A stretch of 64,000 bases of DNA, from positions 1-64,000 of the forward strand of contig NZ_FWXU01000014.1 in assembly GCF_900176345.1 (NCBI RefSeq), read 5' to 3'. The stretch is from Rhizobium sp. RU36D (GTDB lineage: Bacteria; Pseudomonadota; Alphaproteobacteria; Rhizobiales; Rhizobiaceae). Position numbers and translations under genes: made by a program. Within the stretch, counting starts at the first letter, position 1. Each line of letters starts with the position of its first letter. The notes under the pieces are model-generated. The model saw only the letters and a list, made by a program, of their open reading frames with translations, was not told the DNA's origin and did no database searches. Below, in pieces: positions 17,306-25,768 of the stretch.

Positions 17306-18366
17306 GACCGCCTCCGGGTGGTGAAGATGAGCGAGAAGAAGAACGGAACCCCGACAAGCGCGGTGATGACACCGATCGGCAGGATGGCGCCGGGGATCAG
17401 CATTTTCGAGACGACCGAGGTGGTGGAAAGCAGCAAGGCTCCGCAGACAATCGAGCCCGGCAGGAAATAGCGCTGGTCTTCGCCGAGCAGCATGCGCGCG
17501 ATATGCGGACCCACGAGGCCGACAAAGCCGATGGTGCCGACGAAGGACACCGGGATGGCGGCCAGCAGGCTGACCAGCATCAGCGTTTCGAGCCGCAGGC
17601 GGCGAACATTGACGCCGAAGCTGGCGGCCTTGTCGTCGCCCAGCCGCAAGGCGGTCAGCGCCCAGGCATTGCGGGCGAACAGGGGCACGCAGAATACGAG
17701 CACGGCACCGGTCACAAACACCTTGCTCCAGGTCGCCTTGGTCAGCGAGCCCATGGTCCAGAACACCACGGCCGCCAACGCCTGTTCCGAGGCGAGGTAT
17801 TGGAGGAGCGACAGCAGCGCGTTGAAGGTGAAGACCAACGCGATGCCCAGGAGCACGATGGTCTCGACGGTCACGCCGCGCAGCGTCGAGACGCCGTAGA
17901 TGAACAGCGAGGCAAGCATGGCCATGATGAAGGCGTTGATCGGCACCATGTAGTAGATGGCGCCGGGAAAGATGGCGACGCCCGTGACCAGCGCCAGCGC
18001 CGCGCCGAAACCGGCGGCGGCCGAAATGCCGAGCGTGAAGGGGCTGGCGAGCGGGTTGGCGAGAATGGTCTGCATCTGCGCGCCGGCCAGCGACAGGCAG
18101 GCGCCGACCGTGACCGCCATGAGCGCGATGGGCATGCGGATATCCCAGATGACCACGCGGAGCTGATCGCCGACCGAGGACGGATAGAACAGCGCGGTCA
18201 GCACCTGAGACAGGGTATAGCGTGCCGGCCCGAGCGCCATGTCGACGGCAACCGACAGAAACAGCGCGACGACAAGACCCGCGATCAGCAGCAGGCGCTT
18301 GTAGGACAGACTGCGGTATTGGCTGCGAGGGGCGGCTGCGCTGGCCTCATGGGGGATTGCGGCCAT
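17299..18366 (-). CDS. FecCD-family permease
   Basis: 355-residue inner-membrane permease with about nine or ten hydrophobic helices. The FecCD signatures are RMPIALMAVTVGACLSLAGA, ILANPLASPFTLGISAAAGFG and, near the C-terminus, FVGTIGFVGLVGPHIARML (the ATPase-contact loop). It works as a homodimer with the downstream ATPase. The start codon overlaps the stop codon of a 34-residue ORF (TGATG), implying coupled translation. The exact substrate is unknown; an iron chelate is favoured by the iron box upstream of the operon. Confidence 0.92.
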   Translation of the reverse strand: MAAIPHEASAAAPRSQYRSLSYKRLLLIAGLVVALFLSVAVDMALGPARYTLSQVLTALFYPSSVGDQLRVVIWDIRMPIALMAVTVGACLSLAGAQMQTILANPLASPFTLGISAAAGFGAALALVTGVAIFPGAIYYMVPINAFIMAMLASLFIYGVSTLRGVTVETIVLLGIALVFTFNALLSLLQYLASEQALAAVVFWTMGSLTKATWSKVFVTGAVLVFCVPLFARNAWALTALRLGDDKAASFGVNVRRLRLETLMLVSLLAAIPVSFVGTIGFVGLVGPHIARMLLGEDQRYFLPGSIVCGALLLSTTSVVSKMLIPGAILPIGVITALVGVPFFFSLIFTTRRRSW

Positions 18367-18470
18367 CAGTTGCTCCCTCCGGCATAAAACACGAAAAGGC
18401 CGGCATGGAAGCCGACCGCCGAAAGCGACGACGAGGCGATCATCGCCTCTGGAAAATCAAAACGGAACAT
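18366..18470 (-). CDS. Possible 34-residue microprotein in the iron importer operon
   Basis: Short ORF whose stop overlaps the permease ATG as TGATG, preceded by a plausible ribosome site (AGGA, 7 bases before the ATG). The peptide begins MFRFDFPEAMIASSSLSAVG and continues with a hydrophobic stretch (AGLFVFYAGG), so it could sit in or at the membrane. It lies between the binding-protein gene and the permease gene. Whether it is a functional microprotein or only a translation-coupling leader cannot be told; the TGATG junction supports translation. I do not recognise the family. Confidence 0.45.
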   Translation of the reverse strand: MFRFDFPEAMIASSSLSAVGFHAGLFVFYAGGSN

Positions 18471-18493
18471 GGCCGGTCCTATGAGATGGGCAA

Positions 18494-18519
18494 GGCCGGG
18501 AAGCATCTGCCTCCCGGCC
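18494..18519 (-). promoter_or_regulatory. Intra-operon hairpin after the binding-protein gene
   Basis: GGCCGGGA pairs perfectly with TCCCGGCC around a 10-base loop, starting 8 bases after the binding-protein stop. With no T-run following, it is likely an mRNA-stability or partial-attenuation hairpin giving more binding protein than permease, as is common in importer operons. Confidence 0.55.
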
Positions 18520-18526
18520 AGAAGTG

Positions 18527-19663
18527 TCAGGAACCCGACTTCAGCGAAGCGAAGTAGCCTGGGCGATAGTCCACGGGCAGGAAGCGCTCATGCAGTTCCT
18601 TGAAGGTGGCATCGACATCGAGATCGGCAAACAGCTCCGGATGCAGCCACTTGGCAATCTGCTGTACGGCGATGAACTGGTAGGGGCTGTTGTAGAACTG
18701 GTGCCAGATGGCGTGGACATTGCCGTCAGCCACGGCCTTGACGCCGGTAAAGGCAGGACGCTTCATCAGGTTGGCCAGCTTCTCGGCAGCCTTGGCCTTG
18801 TCCGCGCCGGGACCGACGCCGACCCAGTTGCCGCCGGGAACGTAAAGCTCCCAGTTGGAGCCCGTCACGATGACCTGGTCAGGGTTCGACGCGATGATCT
18901 GCTCGGGATTGACGGTGCCGAAGGTGCCGGGAATGATCGACTCGGCCATGTTGATGCCGCCGGCCATCGTCACCATCTTGCCGAAGTTCTCGTTGCCGAA
19001 GGACATGCAGCAATCGTCGGAATAGCCGCCGGCGCGTTCCATGAAGACAACCGGCTTCTTGAGATCGGTGGTCTTGGCCAGCACGTCCTCAACCTTGGCA
19101 ATCTGCTCTGCGCGGAAGGCGACGAATTCCTCGGCGCGGGCTTCCTTGCCGAAGAGCTTGCCGATGATGCGCATGGAGGCATCGGTGTTCTGCAGCGGCT
19201 TTTCGCGGAAGTCGATGTAAACAAGGGGAATACCGACCTTCTGGAGCTTCTCGATATAGCCGCTTTCCTCGGTCGCAGACTTGGCTTCCGTGTTCATGAT
19301 GATGACGTCGGGCTTCAGCGCGATGGCCTGCTCGATATCGAAGGTGCCGTCCTTCATGCCGCCGAAGGTCGGCAGCTTGTCCATCTCCGGAAACTTCTCG
19401 AGATAGGCGTTGTAGCCGTCCAGGTCCGCCTTCTTGAAGTCGTCGCGCCAGCCGACAACGCGGCCAAAGGGCTTTTCCGTGTCCAGCGCCGCGGTGAAAT
19501 AGATCTGGCGGCCTTCGCCCAGGATCACGCGCTCGACCGGCACGTTGACCTCGACCTCACGGCCGGCGATATCCTTGATCTTGACCACTTCAGCAAGCGC
19601 GGTCCCCGAAAAAAGGCCGAGCGAAACCGCGGCGGCGAAGGCCACCTTATTGAAAACGAACAC
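18527..19663 (-). CDS. Periplasmic iron-chelate binding protein (FecB/TroA fold)
   Basis: 378 residues with a Sec signal peptide (cleavage expected after GTALA, residue 24). The periplasmic-binding fold of the helical-backbone class is indicated by VKIKDIAGREVEVNVPVERV near the start, DVIIMNTEA and GIPLVYIDFREKPLQNTDAS. A vicinal cysteine pair (SDDCCMSFGNENFG) is unusual in this class. The start is GTG at 19663 behind AGGAGA. It is first in the operon and preceded by an iron box, so repression by iron through RirA is likely. It probably binds a ferric siderophore; other metals are possible. Confidence 0.88.
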   Translation of the reverse strand: MFVFNKVAFAAAVSLGLFSGTALAEVVKIKDIAGREVEVNVPVERVILGEGRQIYFTAALDTEKPFGRVVGWRDDFKKADLDGYNAYLEKFPEMDKLPTFGGMKDGTFDIEQAIALKPDVIIMNTEAKSATEESGYIEKLQKVGIPLVYIDFREKPLQNTDASMRIIGKLFGKEARAEEFVAFRAEQIAKVEDVLAKTTDLKKPVVFMERAGGYSDDCCMSFGNENFGKMVTMAGGINMAESIIPGTFGTVNPEQIIASNPDQVIVTGSNWELYVPGGNWVGVGPGADKAKAAEKLANLMKRPAFTGVKAVADGNVHAIWHQFYNSPYQFIAVQQIAKWLHPELFADLDVDATFKELHERFLPVDYRPGYFASLKSGS

Positions 19664-19704
19664 GTTTCTCTCCTGTGATTTGCGTCAGGGGAATTATTAT
19701 TTTA

Positions 19705-19719
19705 TGACTTCACCAGTCA
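19705..19719. promoter_or_regulatory. Iron-responsive box (TGA-N9-TCA, RirA type)
   Basis: TGACTTCACCAGTCA is a perfect inverted repeat (TGACT / AGTCA) matching the TGA-N9-TCA consensus recognised by RirA in rhizobia. It sits 41 bases before the binding-protein start and 49 bases before the methyltransferase start, so it could repress both divergent units under iron-replete conditions. Confidence 0.7.
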
Positions 19720-19768
19720 ACAATTATCTTTTAGAAGAATTCGAAACGAACCTGCCTGCAAGGATGAC

Positions 19769-20566
19769 ATGCCCATGGACACGGCCGCTGCGCTCTCCAA
19801 CCATGACCTGCGAGACGAGATAAAGGCCTATTGGTCTCAGCGCGCCGCCACCTTCGATACCCAGCCCGGCCATGAGATATTTTCCGAGGAAGAGCGCGCG
19901 GCATGGCACCAGCTGTTTCGCAAGCACCTGGGCGAAGGCGCGGGACGTCCGGCACTCGATCTGGCCTGTGGAACGGCCGTCGTGTCCCATCTGCTCGATG
20001 ATCTCGGCTTCAAGGTGACGGGCATGGACTGGGCCGAGCCGATGCTGGAACGGGCGCGCGCCAAGGCGAAGCAGCGTAACCGGTCGATCCGGTTTCTGAT
20101 GGGCGACGCGGAAAACACCATGGAGGGCGACAACGCCTATGACGTCATCACCAACCGGCATCTGGTGTGGACTCTGGTCGATCCGCTGAGCTGTTTCAGG
20201 GAATGGCACCGGGTGCTGAAGCCCGGCGGCAAGCTGTTGATTGTCGACGGAGATTTCGTCAACAAGACGCTCGTGTCGCGCATTGCCGGCCAACTGAACC
20301 GCCTGCTGGCGAAGGTGGGTCTGGCGGCGGAACACCGCCCGCCTGCGCTCGGCGAAACCCATCAAAGCATTCTGTCCAGGGTGTATTTTTCGAGCGGCGC
20401 CCGGGCCGATACGGTCGCGGACCTGCTGCGGCAGGCCGGCTTCTCAAAGGTGACGGTCGATTACGACATGCGCGCGATTCACCGCACCCAGCGGCGGAAT
20501 TTCAGCTTCCTGAAAGGCCTGGAGCGCGCCACCCAGCATCGCTATGCGGTCTGCGCGGAAAAGTAG
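19769..20566 (+). CDS. Class I SAM-dependent methyltransferase
   Basis: 265 residues. SAM-binding motif I is ALDLACGTAVVSHLL (about residues 63-77), motif II is GMDWAEPML, and LKPGGKLLIVDGDF corresponds to the usual post-motif. The UbiE/COQ5-like methyltransferase fold is clear; the substrate is not. It is divergent from the iron-chelate importer with a shared iron box, suggesting a role in iron acquisition or siderophore handling. Met3 (6 bases later) is an alternative start. Its 3' end is 8 bases from the convergent HD-protein gene. Confidence 0.88.
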   Translation: MPMDTAAALSNHDLRDEIKAYWSQRAATFDTQPGHEIFSEEERAAWHQLFRKHLGEGAGRPALDLACGTAVVSHLLDDLGFKVTGMDWAEPMLERARAKAKQRNRSIRFLMGDAENTMEGDNAYDVITNRHLVWTLVDPLSCFREWHRVLKPGGKLLIVDGDFVNKTLVSRIAGQLNRLLAKVGLAAEHRPPALGETHQSILSRVYFSSGARADTVADLLRQAGFSKVTVDYDMRAIHRTQRRNFSFLKGLERATQHRYAVCAEK

Positions 20567-20574
20567 GGGCACGT

Positions 20575-21033
20575 TTATTCGAAGCCCGCCTCGAAGGCGA
20601 ACCATTCCTCGGCCAGGTCAAGTCCCCGACGATACTTGGCCGGGTTGCGCCCGGTTTCCAGCGCCTGGCGCAGATTGTCCCGGAGGTCCGCGAGCTTGAC
20701 GTCGCGCGCCAGGGGATTTTGAAGCGCGCGCAATACGAACTCGTCTTCCGACTCGTTTTCCCGCCGCGTCATGGCGTTGACGGCGCCCAGGATCTCCTTG
20801 TCGAAACCGAAGCGCCGGAGGCGGGAGAGGCTCCAGCCCGGTCCTTTCTCGGGGACATCATGCAGCAGGGCGACGATCTTCTGGCGCTTGTCGTGAAAAT
20901 GCTCCGCCATGCGCAGGCAATGGGCGACATAGGGAAAACCGTGCTGATCGCTCTGCCCGTCATGCGCCTTCTGGGCGATCGCCACGGCCTCCAGCAGGCC
21001 CGGACCATCGTCTCGCGCCTTACTTTCGCTCAT
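20575..21033 (-). CDS. HD-domain metal-dependent phosphohydrolase
   Basis: 152-residue protein of the RelA/SpoT-like HD type: LLEAVAIAQKAHDGQSDQHG, then YVAHCLRMAEHF and the HD motif in IVALLHDVPEKG, followed by DVKLADLRDNLRQA. Only the hydrolase half is present; there is no synthetase or TGS domain, so it may act on (p)ppGpp or another nucleotide. The start at 21033 (MSESKARDD) is preferred over an earlier in-frame codon. The gene overlaps the upstream small membrane-protein gene by 14 bases. Confidence 0.8.
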   Translation of the reverse strand: MSESKARDDGPGLLEAVAIAQKAHDGQSDQHGFPYVAHCLRMAEHFHDKRQKIVALLHDVPEKGPGWSLSRLRRFGFDKEILGAVNAMTRRENESEDEFVLRALQNPLARDVKLADLRDNLRQALETGRNPAKYRRGLDLAEEWFAFEAGFE

Positions 21034-21169
21034 GATAGAGTTCCGCGACGGCACGCATATTCTGTTCGCGCGAGCTGATCTGCCAGTGTCGCAGCAGCGC
21101 ATAGGAAATGCCGGCGCCCAGCAGGGCGGCCATCAACATCACGGCGATAATCCACAAGTCCGACGCCAT
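21020..21169 (-). CDS. Small membrane protein (49 residues)
   Basis: MASDLWIIAVMLMAALLGAG starts the protein, giving one membrane helix at about residues 5-25, followed by a charged cytoplasmic tail (SSREQNMRAVAELYHERK). Its stop lies 14 bases inside the HD-protein gene, so translation of the two is probably coupled. I do not recognise the family. The start at 21169 is chosen because the hydrophobic segment begins there; the earlier in-frame residues are not typical. Confidence 0.55.
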   Translation of the reverse strand: MASDLWIIAVMLMAALLGAGISYALLRHWQISSREQNMRAVAELYHERK

Positions 21170-21311
21170 CAGAGCGCCTCCTTCTCGTCGAAGTTCTTGA
21201 ACATGCAGGGACAACGGCAGCAAACCGCGAATGTTCCGAGTTGCTCACATCCCTTTGAACGATTGACTTTGCAGCGCAACAAGCCGATTTCCTCCCCTCA
21301 CGATCCCTGCC

Positions 21312-23195
21312 TTGACGAAAGCCTGCACCGTGACCCAGCTTCCCGACGACACCAGCCTTGACGCCGCCACCGAAACACAGATCCGCCAGGACCTGACGCT
21401 GGTCGCGCTGGGCAAACGGCCGGCGGATACGGCGCTCCGGGTCGGGCGCCTGCTTGATGTCGCCACCCGCACCTGGACGGAAGATCAGGAAATCGTGATG
21501 AAGGGCCGGCGCATCGCCTATGTCGGACCGGCCGGCAGCTATCCGGGCGAAGTGGGGCACCGCGTGCACGAGCCCGACCTGATGGCGGTTCCCGGGCTCG
21601 GCGAAGTCCACAAGCATATCGAAAGCTCGCATCTGACGCCGGAATACGAGGCGGCGCTGGTGCTGCCGCGCGGCAATACCTGGACCTGCGAGGCGAGCCA
21701 CGAGTTTTCCAACGTCAATGGCGGCCGCACGCTCGATTTCTGGCTGAAGGCGCGGGCCGCCGGCTCGCCGCTCAAGATCTTCCCCCTGCCCGGCTCCGCC
21801 GTGCCGCCAACAGGCTACGAGCATGGCGGCGGTTATCTCGGCTATGACGAGCAGCGCGCTTTCCTGAAGGAGAGCCTGATGGTCGCGGGCCTGGACGAGG
21901 TGATGGACTGGCCGGCGGTGTGGAACCCGGAAAATCCATCATATCAGCGGCTCTGGGGCATGATCCGCGCCACCTTTGAGCAGCGCGGCGTGGTGGAAGG
22001 TCATGCCGCCGGCATCCGCGACATGGCGACGATCAATGCTTTTGCTGCCGCCGGGCTTGCGTCTGACCACGAAGCCTGGACGGTGCAGGAATTTTGGGAC
22101 AAGCTGAGCCACGGCCTGTTCATGGAACTGCGGCCGCACAGCATGCCCGAAGTGCTTGCCGGATTGCTGGAGCGGGGACTTCAGGACTGGTCGCAGATCG
22201 CCTTTACAACCGACGACCGCAGCGCGTCCGACACGCTGAAGCTCGGCGCCACGGATCACAATGTGCGGCTGGCGATCGAAAACGGCCTGGCGCCGGAAAT
22301 CGCCATCCAGTGCGTGACGATCAATCCGGCGCGCCATATGCGCCTGACCCCCTGGGTCGGCGCCATCGCCCCGGGCCGCTATGCCGACATCGTTCTGCTT
22401 TCGGATCTGCAACGCTTCGAGATCGCCAAGGTCTGGGCGGATGGAAAACAGGTCTCCGAGGGCAAGACCTACCTGCCTGAAATTCCGCAGATCGACTGGC
22501 CGGAATGGGCGACGAAGACCATCAATATCGGCCGGGCGCTGACGGCGGCCGATTTCGAGATCAAGGCTGCTCCCGGCCGCCAGACGATGCAGGCCGCGGT
22601 GCTGCGGCCCTTCCACTGGGCCGACGATTTCCTGACCTTCGAACTGCCTGTGGATAACGGGCTGGTGCAGCGGGACGGGAGCCGCAACATCACCAAGTTT
22701 TCCATCATCGACCGCTTTTCCGGCAAGGCTGCGGTCTCCAGGATGTTCTGGCTCGGCACGGGGCCGCGCACGCCAAAGACGGCGGTTGCCTGCTCCATGG
22801 CCCATGACAAGCACAATATCTGGTGCGTCGGCTCCTGCGACGAGGCCATGGCGACGGCGGTGAATGCCGTGGCCGACAATGACGGCGGCTGGGCGCTGGT
22901 GCGTGACGGCGCGGTCGTTGCCCGCGTGCGCTATGAGATTGCCGGGCTGATGAGCCGCCGCCCGGCCGAGGCGCTGCATGAGGAGATGCAGGCGCTCTAT
23001 GCCGAGGCAGACAAGATCGAATGGATGTATGAGCCGACCTTCAGCCCGCGCTGGTTCCCGGGCTTTCCCGAGCGGCTGGCCTTCGCCACGCTGACCTGCG
23101 CCCCCTGGCGCTGGGTGCTGGTGGCGCCGAGCGAGCACGCGCCTGAAGGCTTCGTCAACGTGCAGACAGGTGAGACCCATCCCGTGGTGTGGTGA
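21312..23195 (+). CDS. ade: Adenine deaminase family amidohydrolase
   Basis: About 627 residues, slightly longer than typical adenine deaminases. The composite amidohydrolase barrel is seen in VPGLGEVHKHIESSHL (metal ligands H100 and H102), EGHAAGIRDMATINAFAAAG, FTTDDRSASDTLKLGATDHN and the GRYADIVLL motif; a C-terminal Adenine_deam_C-like region follows. The usual D before H-x-H is E here (GEVHKH), so the subfamily may differ in substrate. The first start codon is TTG at 21312; GTG at 21330 is an alternative, and neither has a clear ribosome site. It precedes the polyamine-type ABC operon by 227 bases. Confidence 0.85.
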   Translation: MTKACTVTQLPDDTSLDAATETQIRQDLTLVALGKRPADTALRVGRLLDVATRTWTEDQEIVMKGRRIAYVGPAGSYPGEVGHRVHEPDLMAVPGLGEVHKHIESSHLTPEYEAALVLPRGNTWTCEASHEFSNVNGGRTLDFWLKARAAGSPLKIFPLPGSAVPPTGYEHGGGYLGYDEQRAFLKESLMVAGLDEVMDWPAVWNPENPSYQRLWGMIRATFEQRGVVEGHAAGIRDMATINAFAAAGLASDHEAWTVQEFWDKLSHGLFMELRPHSMPEVLAGLLERGLQDWSQIAFTTDDRSASDTLKLGATDHNVRLAIENGLAPEIAIQCVTINPARHMRLTPWVGAIAPGRYADIVLLSDLQRFEIAKVWADGKQVSEGKTYLPEIPQIDWPEWATKTINIGRALTAADFEIKAAPGRQTMQAAVLRPFHWADDFLTFELPVDNGLVQRDGSRNITKFSIIDRFSGKAAVSRMFWLGTGPRTPKTAVACSMAHDKHNIWCVGSCDEAMATAVNAVADNDGGWALVRDGAVVARVRYEIAGLMSRRPAEALHEEMQALYAEADKIEWMYEPTFSPRWFPGFPERLAFATLTCAPWRWVLVAPSEHAPEGFVNVQTGETHPVVW

Positions 23196-23422
23196 TCGTC
23201 AGCCCTGACAAGCGTCAATATTTTAAGCTTCAAGTTGCGCCGCACACGCTTCAATTGTCGCCGGGGCAAAACATTGGTTTTTCAGGTGTGGACGACCGTT
23301 AAACACGATCTTTTGCCTAGTTATTCGGCTTGAGTTTTTATTAGGCAGGAATAGACTTCCCGCCCGTGAGCATCGGCCGGTGGCTTGGGCTCGACCCGTT
23401 TCGGAAAGAAGGATTTTCCACG

Positions 23423-24463
23423 ATGAAGATGATTTTCAACCTGCCGCTCGTCGGCCTTGCCCTGGTTGCCGGACTTGCCGCCCACTCGACGGCGCAGGCG
23501 CAGTCCAAGACGCTGACCATCTCCTGGTGGGGCTATAACGGCGAGAAGCTGAACGCCAACATCATCGAGCCCTTCAAGAAGATCTGCGGCTGCGAGATCG
23601 TGTTCGAGACCGGCAACAATGCCGACCGCCTGAACAAGCTCAAGCTGCGCGATGGCAAGGGCGTCGACGTCATCTACCTGACCGACAGCTTCTCGCAGCT
23701 CGGCATCGAGGAAGGCCTGTTCCAGGAAGTCGACCGCGCCAAGATCCCGAATGTTTCGGAACTCTACGATCTCGCCCAGGCGCCGCAGGGCAATTACGGC
23801 CCGGCCTACACCATCGGCCGCGTCGGCATCGTTTACGACTCCGCCAAGGTCAACCCGCCCATCACCTCCTGGGCCGACCTGTGGCGCGAAGACCTGAAGG
23901 CTTCCATCTCGCTGCCGGGCATCACGACGACAGCCGGCCCGATGGTCGTTCTGCAGGCTGCCGCCCATGCCGGCGTCGACGCCTATGCCGACAGCGAAAA
24001 GGCATTCGAAGCCGTCGCCAAGCTCAAGGACAACGTCGTCAAGAACTACAATACCGGCTCGGAACTGGTGAACCTGATTTCAACAGGCGAAGCCAAGGTC
24101 TCGATCGCGCAGGACTTCACGCTGGCTTCCATGCAGAAGGCCGTGCCGACCATGACCTGGGCCGCCCTGAAGGACGGCGACATTGCCACGCTCAACACGG
24201 TGAACATCCCCAAGGGCTCCGAAAATGTCGAGCTCGCCCACCAGTTCATCAATTTCGTCCTGTCCAAGGACATCCAGCAGATCCAGGCCGAACAGGGCGT
24301 CGACGCGCCTGTTTCCACCAAGGTCGAGCTGAATGCCGACCAGGCGAAGCTCTGGACCTATGGCGCCGACATGATCGCCTCGCTGAAGCGCCTCGATTAC
24401 GTCAAGCTCAACGCCGCCAAGGCCGACTGGGTCGACAGCTGGAACGAAATCTTCGGCATGTGA
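23423..24463 (+). CDS. ABC transporter substrate-binding protein (PotD/F-like)
   Basis: 346 residues with a Sec signal peptide ending near TAQAQ. The motif LTISWWGYNGEKLNANIIEP and the later PAYTIGRVGIVYDSAKV are those of the polyamine/iron/opine-type binding proteins (family 1 extracellular solute binding). Two close cysteines (KKICGCEIVFE) lie early in the mature protein. The start at 23423 has GAAGGA upstream. It heads an operon with two permeases, an ATPase and an M20 peptidase; a 478-base repeat-rich gap separates it from the permeases. The substrate cannot be named; a polyamine or related amine is likely. Confidence 0.88.
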   Translation: MKMIFNLPLVGLALVAGLAAHSTAQAQSKTLTISWWGYNGEKLNANIIEPFKKICGCEIVFETGNNADRLNKLKLRDGKGVDVIYLTDSFSQLGIEEGLFQEVDRAKIPNVSELYDLAQAPQGNYGPAYTIGRVGIVYDSAKVNPPITSWADLWREDLKASISLPGITTTAGPMVVLQAAAHAGVDAYADSEKAFEAVAKLKDNVVKNYNTGSELVNLISTGEAKVSIAQDFTLASMQKAVPTMTWAALKDGDIATLNTVNIPKGSENVELAHQFINFVLSKDIQQIQAEQGVDAPVSTKVELNADQAKLWTYGADMIASLKRLDYVKLNAAKADWVDSWNEIFGM

Positions 24464-24941
24464 TGTGTTGGGGTGGGGCGTGAGGGGAAACGGCAGCGCA
24501 AGCGGCCCCCTCATCGCCTCGCAAGCTCGGCACTTCTCCCCGCTGGGGTGACACGGAGATCTGGTCTTGCGACGTACACGTCAAATGGCCTGGTGTTGAA
24601 GATGATCGGATACATTACTGTCGCGTAGTGGCATGCGACGCCGGCGGTCCCTCTTCTCCCCAGCGGGGAGAAGGTGGCGCGTAGCGTCGGATGAGGGGGC
24701 GGCGAAGCCCCCGTTGACATATGCAAGTTCAGCCTGCGAGACCCCCTCATCGCCTCGCATTGGCTCGGCACTTCTCCCCGCTGGGGAGAAGAGGGAGAGC
24801 GTAGCCGGCTTGTTGATGGATAGACAACTCTGCGTTCGTGATGATCCGGACCCGGTTGTTAAACAATTTAAAAAGGCCAGCGATATCTAGCCGGCCTTGC
24901 CTAATGAAAGGGCCGGCCATGGCGTGCCGGTTCGGTGAACG
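24464..24941. other. Repeat-rich gap between binding protein and permeases
   Basis: No gene is seen in these 478 bases. They contain three arms of repeat element 2, described separately (24506-24549, 24651-24712, 24742-24797). A weaker hairpin-forming stretch near the end (AAGGCCAGCGATATCTAGCC) could fold at the RNA level. The gap sits inside what is otherwise one operon. Confidence 0.6.
24506..24797. repeat. Repeat element 2 cluster (three arms)
   Basis: Three arms with the pattern CCCCTCATC...CACTTCTCCCCGCTGGGG or its inverse. The first and third read in the same direction and share ATCGCCTCGCA..GGCTCGGCACTT; the middle one (24651-24712) is inverted and carries GGTGGCGCGTAGCGTCGGAT. The CTTCTCCCC/GGGGAGAAG stem is common to all. 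It resembles the intergenic mosaic elements of rhizobia, but I cannot confirm the named family. Confidence 0.8.
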
Positions 24942-25766
24942 ATGAAAAACCTGCGTCTGTGGACGCTGCCGGCGCCTGGGCTTGCGCTGGTGCTGCTGTT
25001 CCTGCTCCTGCCCGTCGGCGCCACGCTGCTGGCCACGTTCGGCGATCCGAAGGGGCTGTTTGCGCCCTATATCGCCTTCTTCAACAGTGCCTTCCGCCGT
25101 GCGGTGCTGTTTCGCACCATCGAGATCGCGCTCGTCACCACGGTGCTGTCGGTGCTGATCGGCTTTGCCGCGGCCTATGTGATCGCGCAGATGCCGGGTC
25201 GCGCCAAGAGCATCCTGATCATCGCCGCCGTCTTCCCGCTGCTGACCGGCGTCGTCGTGCGCTCCTTCGCCTGGCTGATCATCCTCGGCAAGAACGGCAT
25301 TCTCAATTCGACGCTGATCGGGCTTGGCCTGATCGCCGAGCCCTTCGCCATGCTCTACACCAAGGGCGCGGTCATCGCCGCCATGGTCTATCTCTTCGTG
25401 CCGCTGATGATCCTGACCCTGGTTGGCGTGCTGGAAGGCATTCCGAAGGACCTGATCGAGGCCTCGACTTCGCTGGGCGCCAAGCCGCTGGCGACATTCC
25501 GCCAGGTGATCCTGCCGCTCGCCACACCAGGCCTGATCGTCGGCGCCGTGCTGGTCTTTACCGGCAGCTTCACCTCCTATGCCACGCCGCAACTTCTGGG
25601 TGGCGAGAAACAGATGATGATGGGCACCTTCCTCTACCAGCGCGCCATGGTCACCTTCGACTGGACGGGCGCCTCCACGGTCGCCACCATCATGGTGGTC
25701 GTGACCATCGCCGTGGTGCTTGTGATGACGCGCCTGGCCAAGCGCCTGAACCCGATGGCGGTGTGA
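24942..25766 (+). CDS. ABC transporter permease 1 (PotB/PotH-like)
   Basis: 274-residue inner-membrane permease with six hydrophobic helices. The EAA-loop is IPKDLIEASTSLGAKPLATF followed by ILPLATPGLIVGAVLVF, characteristic of the PotB/PotH class. The first helix spans about residues 10-32 (LPAPGLALVLLFLLLPVG). It pairs with the second permease, whose start lies 2 bases after its stop (a +1 shifted frame), indicating coupled translation. Confidence 0.9.
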   Translation: MKNLRLWTLPAPGLALVLLFLLLPVGATLLATFGDPKGLFAPYIAFFNSAFRRAVLFRTIEIALVTTVLSVLIGFAAAYVIAQMPGRAKSILIIAAVFPLLTGVVVRSFAWLIILGKNGILNSTLIGLGLIAEPFAMLYTKGAVIAAMVYLFVPLMILTLVGVLEGIPKDLIEASTSLGAKPLATFRQVILPLATPGLIVGAVLVFTGSFTSYATPQLLGGEKQMMMGTFLYQRAMVTFDWTGASTVATIMVVVTIAVVLVMTRLAKRLNPMAV

Positions 25767-25768
25767 CG

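Noticed and set aside
16220..17470. Long plus-strand frame across the FMN riboswitch and the ATPase gene
   Set aside because: It is antisense to a clear ABC ATPase gene and contains low-complexity, histidine/glutamine-rich sequence typical of shadow frames.
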